17,646 nucleotides of DNA, taken from the NCBI GenBank assembly GCA_902772615.1, contig CACYBC010000053.1, forward strand, positions 1 to 17,646. Direction: 5' to 3'. This document shows positions 13,775-17,646 of this stretch, piece by piece. The stretch is from an uncultured Ruminococcus sp. GTDB lineage: Bacteria > Bacillota > Clostridia > Oscillospirales > Ruminococcaceae. The notes beneath the pieces are model-generated. The model worked only from the letters and a program-made list of their open reading frames with translations, did no database searches and was not told the DNA's origin. The first letter of the stretch is position 1. The number at the start of each line of letters is the position of its first letter. The translations under genes and the position numbers were made by a program.

Positions 13775-15169
13775 ATGGAAATACATGACATCTCAGACAG
13801 ACCGGCATATGCAGAAGCAGAGCAGCTTTTACGGATCAAGGAAGATACCTATTCGATCGTAGGCGCTGTTGCGTACCTTATAGGCGTTCAGAGATTCAAC
13901 ATTGAAAACAGGGGATACCAGGTAGAACTTGATGCATACGATCTGGCCAGCAATGATAAGAACGGGAGAATAATCCATTATTTATGTCTTGCACGGACAA
14001 GACTTGAAAGAAACTTCAGAAACATAAAAATGGCATTAAGAGGAACGGCGAGCATATACTCTGCAGATCCGCTGATCAAGGAATGCATAGACTCGCTCCA
14101 TAAAGACGGAATTGAAATATTCAGAAAAAACACAAAAGATGTTAATGAGTATCTTATCGAAGCAAACAAGCTAATATCAGACAGAATTAATAATTGTAAG
14201 AGCCTTCTGCCGGAATGGCTGAACTGGGATTATTTCAGAGATTTCGTTGTTATGCCTAACGGACTAACTGATCCCGTAGAAGAAGGAACAAAGTTTCAGC
14301 AGAACTTAAAACTATATCCATATTCGACGTACTGTAATTGGCCGGTATCAAGTCAGGGCAATATTCTGAACAGTGACCGTAAGTTCATCAATCTTCTGTA
14401 TTACTGGCATGAGGACGCGCTTGAGGACCAGAGCAAAGTCGCTGATGTCGGAGAGCACACGAAGGATAAAATCTATAAATTCATAGGAAAAGCTATCAGC
14501 GTCTGTGTCGTCGTGGATGCGGAGAATTCGGATCCCTACAGGCTGTGTGCAACACTGAGGCAGCTTAATGATGAGTATACCGGCAGAATCACTAAAGTTA
14601 TCATCATAGATGATGAGCGGACCACTACAGCCTGGAGCATCTTTGAAAACTATGCAGGTATTCCTGTTGAGCACAGAATCATCTCAAGGGTGCTTGAACA
14701 GAAGAGCCTAGTTGATATGTCGGTAGCGATGGCAATAACAAAAGAGTTCTACGCTAACAATACTGATTCATTTATGCTGGTGGCTTCAGATTCTGATTAC
14801 TGGGCTATGCTGGATCAGCTTCCGGAAGCTAACTTCTTAATGATGGTTGAACGTGAGAAGTGCAGTCCGGCAATGAAAGAGAATCTGGTCAATGCAGGCG
14901 TATTCTACTGTTATATTGACGATTTCTACAGCGGTGACAGTGTAGAGCTGGAAAGAACGGTCGTTACTTCTGAGCTCCTTAAGACTATAGATAATCTGAA
15001 TATAGGAAATCTGGAGATAATCCTTGAAGGTGCATGCGCCAGGAGCAGAGCACACATAACAGAGAACGAGAAGAAACGTATGTATCAGAGACTGAAACAG
15101 AGCGTAAAGCTTGTCATTGATGACGACGGGAAAATGAGGGTACAGGCATCGTTCAAAGGGAATCTATAG
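13775..15169 (+). CDS. NYN/PIN-like domain nuclease with unknown N-terminal region
   Basis: 464 residues. Residues about 240-385 form a NYN (PIN-like) RNase domain: SVCVVVDAENSD with D248, D314 in KSLVDMSVAM, and D339/D341 in LVASDSDYW, the three acidic positions expected for metal-dependent RNA cleavage. A following strand (FLMMVERE) and AGVFYCYIDDF end the domain. Residues 1 to about 235 are mostly helical and not recognised, and the last 75 form a small unknown part. No signal peptide or membrane segment. AAGGGG (13763-13768) is 6 bases before this ATG; the reading frame runs open to 13646, but that start has no ribosome site. The zinc-ribbon gene starts 57 bases later with no terminator between, so they form one operon. 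A role in RNA-targeted defence or regulation is a guess. Confidence 0.8.
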   Translation: MEIHDISDRPAYAEAEQLLRIKEDTYSIVGAVAYLIGVQRFNIENRGYQVELDAYDLASNDKNGRIIHYLCLARTRLERNFRNIKMALRGTASIYSADPLIKECIDSLHKDGIEIFRKNTKDVNEYLIEANKLISDRINNCKSLLPEWLNWDYFRDFVVMPNGLTDPVEEGTKFQQNLKLYPYSTYCNWPVSSQGNILNSDRKFINLLYYWHEDALEDQSKVADVGEHTKDKIYKFIGKAISVCVVVDAENSDPYRLCATLRQLNDEYTGRITKVIIIDDERTTTAWSIFENYAGIPVEHRIISRVLEQKSLVDMSVAMAITKEFYANNTDSFMLVASDSDYWAMLDQLPEANFLMMVEREKCSPAMKENLVNAGVFYCYIDDFYSGDSVELERTVVTSELLKTIDNLNIGNLEIILEGACARSRAHITENEKKRMYQRLKQSVKLVIDDDGKMRVQASFKGNL

Positions 15170-15226
15170 TAAAACTCTAAACTCTAACAAACTGTTCATC
15201 ATATGTATTGTGAAAGGATCTGCAGT

Positions 15227-16237
15227 ATGCAGGAAACAGGCAGACAACTCAGGTTCAGCAATGTCGCAGCGATCTGTGATTCTTATATGCCATTAATTGC
15301 CAAAAACCATATGGATACTCTGGTAAGCTGGCTTCCCGGGACCGTGATACACATAAGAGAACAGGAGGAAGGCAAGAGACCTCCTAAGTTCAGTTATGAA
15401 AAATGCGTTATAGAAGCATCTCTGTATCGAGGGAATATCTATGCTACAGGAGATGCCACGGTAACACAGATAATGGGACGGCTATACGGCAGTGCCAGAG
15501 GTAATGAGGAAAAGGAGAGAAAAAACGCAGAACTCATACGGAAGCGTATCTCCAGGGAGCTGATCGAAGACAGAGATTTACTGACAAGACTGATCGATAG
15601 TATAAAGAACAAAGTGGCATCTTTGGAGGAAAATGTACGATATGATCTGTGTTTGGATCTGTTGGAGTTCTCGTTTGAACTTGCCGAAGTACGTACCGGG
15701 ATGAGTCCCTTGGAACGCGACGCGGAAGCCGCAGCAATGGATGACGAAGTTTTCGATGGGATCATTTACAATGCGGCATATCAGCTAAATGACTTTTCAG
15801 TTGATGGTACAGCGCGTGCAATACTGTGGCTGATGCTGGGCGGACTTCTCAGGAATGAAGCGGGAAGGGTATACAGAGTGTTCAACAGCGCCTTCGTTCC
15901 GGCATTTCGTCAGGGGGATCTTGCAGCATCGATATTGGATAAACTCGAGGCGTTGTATTTTAATGAGGACTATGAAGATACTTATTCAGGTGACGATCTA
16001 GATAAAAGGTTCCCCGGCATAGAGTGGATGTGTGACAGCTGCGGTGCGTATCTCAATGTTCAGGATGGATTTGATGATCATCTGCCTGTATGGCAGTGCA
16101 GGAAATGTGGATATCTCAATCGCATTTTAGCTGAAGACATCTTCATGAATGAAGAAGAACGGGAACGGAATCATTCTGTCAATTGGGAAAAGATGAAGGA
16201 CGCGATCGAGAGAAGGAAGAAAGAACTGAAAGGCTGA
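15227..16237 (+). CDS. Helical protein with C-terminal zinc ribbon
   Basis: 336 residues, no recognised family over most of its length. Residues 265-300 hold a zinc ribbon, C269-x2-C272 and C291-x2-C294 (MCDSCGAYLNV, QCRKCGYLN), followed by a charged helical tail. Residues 95-240 are helical; KNAELIRKRISRELIEDRDL is likely a long amphipathic helix. GAAAGGA (15212-15218) is 8 bases before the ATG at 15227; the ATG at 15203 has no ribosome site. It follows the NYN gene by 57 bases and is ended by the terminator at 16259. A zinc ribbon next to an RNase suggests nucleic-acid or protein binding, such as target recognition or inhibition of the partner; this is inference from the operon only. Confidence 0.72.
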   Translation: MQETGRQLRFSNVAAICDSYMPLIAKNHMDTLVSWLPGTVIHIREQEEGKRPPKFSYEKCVIEASLYRGNIYATGDATVTQIMGRLYGSARGNEEKERKNAELIRKRISRELIEDRDLLTRLIDSIKNKVASLEENVRYDLCLDLLEFSFELAEVRTGMSPLERDAEAAAMDDEVFDGIIYNAAYQLNDFSVDGTARAILWLMLGGLLRNEAGRVYRVFNSAFVPAFRQGDLAASILDKLEALYFNEDYEDTYSGDDLDKRFPGIEWMCDSCGAYLNVQDGFDDHLPVWQCRKCGYLNRILAEDIFMNEEERERNHSVNWEKMKDAIERRKKELKG

Positions 16238-16258
16238 AAAAGAACAAATAATGATCAA

Positions 16259-16290
16259 GGCGGGAGACCAGACGGCTCCCGCCTATTATT
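16259..16290 (+). terminator. Terminator of NYN/zinc-ribbon operon
   Basis: GGCGGGAG (16259-16266) pairs perfectly with CTCCCGCC (16276-16283), followed by TATTATTT. The tract is T-rich but not pure, so strength is moderate. Confidence 0.75.
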
Positions 16291-16323
16291 TAAAAAAACA
16301 TTGGAAAGATTTTGGGTATATTT

Positions 16324-16336
16324 CCGTTCCCCGGGG
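16324..16336. promoter_or_regulatory. Half-site related to the MerR operator
   Basis: CCGTTCC (16324-16330) followed by CCGGGG repeats the left arm of the perfect dyad at 16741-16758, but the right arm is degenerate. It lies upstream of the merR-like gene and may allow weak autoregulation. No good promoter spacing is seen around it. Confidence 0.35.
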
Positions 16337-16369
16337 TCATGTATTCTTTAGCTGACAGGAGGCGGAAAA

Positions 16370-16720
16370 ATGACAGAAAAGGAAAGGCTGTATACCGTGG
16401 CAGAGATCTCGTCGATAACCGGAGTAACAAGAAAGACCTTGTTTTATTACGACAAGATAGGCTTGCTGAATCCGACCAACAGAATTGGACCTCAAATGCA
16501 TAAGGTTTATGATGAGGAGTCTCTTGCACGTCTCAAGGTCATTCTGCGATACAGAGAAGCAGGGCTGAGCATAAATGAAGTCAGGTCAGTAATAAATTCC
16601 TCAGCACAGGAGAAAAGGGACATATACGAAAGAGTCCTTGAAAGACTTATGAAAGAAAAGACTGAAAGAGAAAAAACGATCAGAAACCTTCTGAAGATTA
16701 TGAAAGAGGAATTGTCCTAA
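16370..16720 (+). CDS. Minimal MerR-family transcription regulator
   Basis: 116 residues. MerR winged helix at 8-33 (YTVAEISSITGVTRKTLFYY, then DKIGLL) and the second part VYDEESLARLKVILRYREAGLSINEV, then a long charged helix (79-114) for dimerisation. There is no effector-binding domain and not one cysteine, so it is not a metal-thiol sensor of the MerR or CueR kind. AGGAGG is about 7 bases before the ATG. The gene just downstream has a promoter with the classic MerR layout (16737-16767), so this protein very likely controls the lipoprotein gene. The signal it senses is unknown. Confidence 0.88.
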   Translation: MTEKERLYTVAEISSITGVTRKTLFYYDKIGLLNPTNRIGPQMHKVYDEESLARLKVILRYREAGLSINEVRSVINSSAQEKRDIYERVLERLMKEKTEREKTIRNLLKIMKEELS

Positions 16721-16736
16721 CTGGATTTTTGCAATA

Positions 16737-16767
16737 TTGACCGTTCCGCGGGGAACGGAAATAGAAT
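16737..16767 (+). promoter_or_regulatory. MerR-type promoter with 19-base spacer and perfect dyad
   Basis: TTGACC (16737-16742) and TAGAAT (16762-16767) are 19 bases apart, the overlong spacer typical of MerR targets. The dyad CCGTTCC (16741-16747)/GGAACGG (16752-16758) lies in it, ending three bases (AAA) before the -10, as in the mer operator. The start is near 16774, 82 bases before the lipoprotein ATG. Confidence 0.85.
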
Positions 16768-16855
16768 CAGAAGAGTTTCATAAGAAGCAAAACCATATGA
16801 CCGTGAAGGCTGTTTCTGCCTTTTAGCATCTTCAAGACATCGAAAAGGAGAGGAT

Positions 16856-17646
16856 ATGAAAAAACTGATTAGTGTAGTCCTTGTCATCTTGATTCTTATG
16901 TTTTTACTGGCATCGTGCGCAGGTAAAAGTGAAACAGACAAGAATGACACAGGTAAAGACACGGATCCGACTGGCGCTGCTGGTACGACTGTATTGGATA
17001 ACAGCAACAGTACAACAGTGATCTTTCATGACATGGTGATCCGTATACCAAATCGTTTTGGGAGCAAGACCGCTGCCAGTAATGAAAACAATTTCTTTTT
17101 TAAAGATTCCGAGACCGGAAATGATAAGTGTATGATCATGCTCTCATATGCGGACTCCGGATTGTCTGAAAAAGAATACTCGGGAAATGAGGAATATGTT
17201 GCAAACAGTCTTCAGGCTGGCTTTGAAGGTACCTTCAGCGACGTGAAAAGGAATGACAGTAAGAAACAGATAATAGACGGAAGGTCCGGCTTCGGATATC
17301 AGTTTGAAGGAAAGATGGATGGGACTTCTGTTCTGGTATATGATGATTTCGTTTATGTCAACGACGGAGACGTATATTTAATCGGCCTTATTAAAACCGC
17401 AAATGTAGATGAAGATCTATCCAGCGTTTTTCAAAGCATCATAGACAGCATATCAATTGCTGAATCATCACAGGGTATGAGTGATCCGGGACCTGATCAG
17501 GGTAAAACCGAAAATACGGGAATGAGACCCGAGATCAAGGAAGCGATCGATGCATATGAAGAGTTCCTGAATACATACTGCGATTTCTTGGAATCGTTCG
17601 ACAGTTCAAACTTTTCCATGCTTGCCAAATATGCGGAATTGGTATC
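16856..17646 (+). CDS. Lipoprotein, 3' end beyond window
   Basis: At least 263 residues, open at the window edge. The N terminus is a lipoprotein signal: MKK, a hydrophobic run, then the lipobox L-A-S-C21, so Cys21 should be lipidated and the protein anchored to the outer face of the membrane. A low-complexity, charged linker follows (about 24-55). Residues about 58-200 look like a small beta-rich domain with no cysteines except C100. After a Ser/Pro/Gly linker comes RPEIKEAIDAYEEFLNTYCDF, which reminds me of the helical DUF6591-type end of Clostridia lipoproteins; that assignment is uncertain. AAGGAGAGG precedes the ATG by a few bases. It is placed under the MerR-type promoter at 16737-16767, so it likely belongs to an envelope stress or drug response. 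Confidence 0.82.
   Translation, partial: MKKLISVVLVILILMFLLASCAGKSETDKNDTGKDTDPTGAAGTTVLDNSNSTTVIFHDMVIRIPNRFGSKTAASNENNFFFKDSETGNDKCMIMLSYADSGLSEKEYSGNEEYVANSLQAGFEGTFSDVKRNDSKKQIIDGRSGFGYQFEGKMDGTSVLVYDDFVYVNDGDVYLIGLIKTANVDEDLSSVFQSIIDSISIAESSQGMSDPGPDQGKTENTGMRPEIKEAIDAYEEFLNTYCDFLESFDSSNFSMLAKYAELV

Overview
The window reads as a stretch of chromosome from an anaerobic Gram-positive bacterium of the Clostridia (Eubacteriales). The reasons are AGGAGG-type ribosome sites, heavy use of AGA and ATA codons, SigA-like extended -10 promoters, and above all an acetogen-type methylenetetrahydrofolate reductase (MetF, MetV and an RnfC2-like protein). The genus cannot be fixed from sequence alone. 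All coordinates and motifs were read by eye; no search was run.

Left and middle (about 0.2-12.9 kb) look like a one-carbon and catabolic cluster. Two paralogous UroD/MtaA-type methyltransferases (336-1391 and 8445-9515) bracket five other genes. These are a wHTH-nuclease-like protein, an FAD-dependent oxidoreductase, a leftward metF/metV/rnfC2 operon and a short amidohydrolase. To the right follow a clan GH-A glycosidase and, convergent to it, a GPH-type sugar/cation symporter. A working model (inference): a glycosylated or methylated compound is imported by the symporter and processed by the glycosidase, amidohydrolase and flavoprotein. Its methyl group passes through the UroD-like proteins and a corrinoid protein encoded elsewhere to tetrahydrofolate, and MetF/MetV/RnfC2 links methyl-THF to NADH. 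No corrinoid-binding protein or its reactivator is in the window, so the substrate is open. The rnfC2 product carries its own N-terminal MetV domain, next to a separate metV gene, so MetV is present twice.

At 13.09-13.14 kb lies exactly the 3' part of a tRNA-Arg(CCT) gene (anticodon loop to CCA) on the minus strand, followed by its terminator but with no 5' half. This is how the distal end of an element integrated into a tRNA gene looks, so DNA to the right is probably a genomic island. The next several hundred bases are non-coding and rich in inverted and direct repeats.

The right part (13.7-17.6 kb) looks more AT-rich. It holds a two-gene operon (a NYN/PIN-like nuclease with an unknown N-terminal region, then a helical protein with a zinc ribbon), a minimal MerR-type regulator, and a lipoprotein gene cut by the window edge. 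Between the last two is a textbook MerR-type promoter with a 19-base spacer holding a perfect 7+7 dyad. The NYN/zinc-ribbon pair at the island edge is the best candidate for an undescribed system, possibly defence; that function is a guess from domain type and location.
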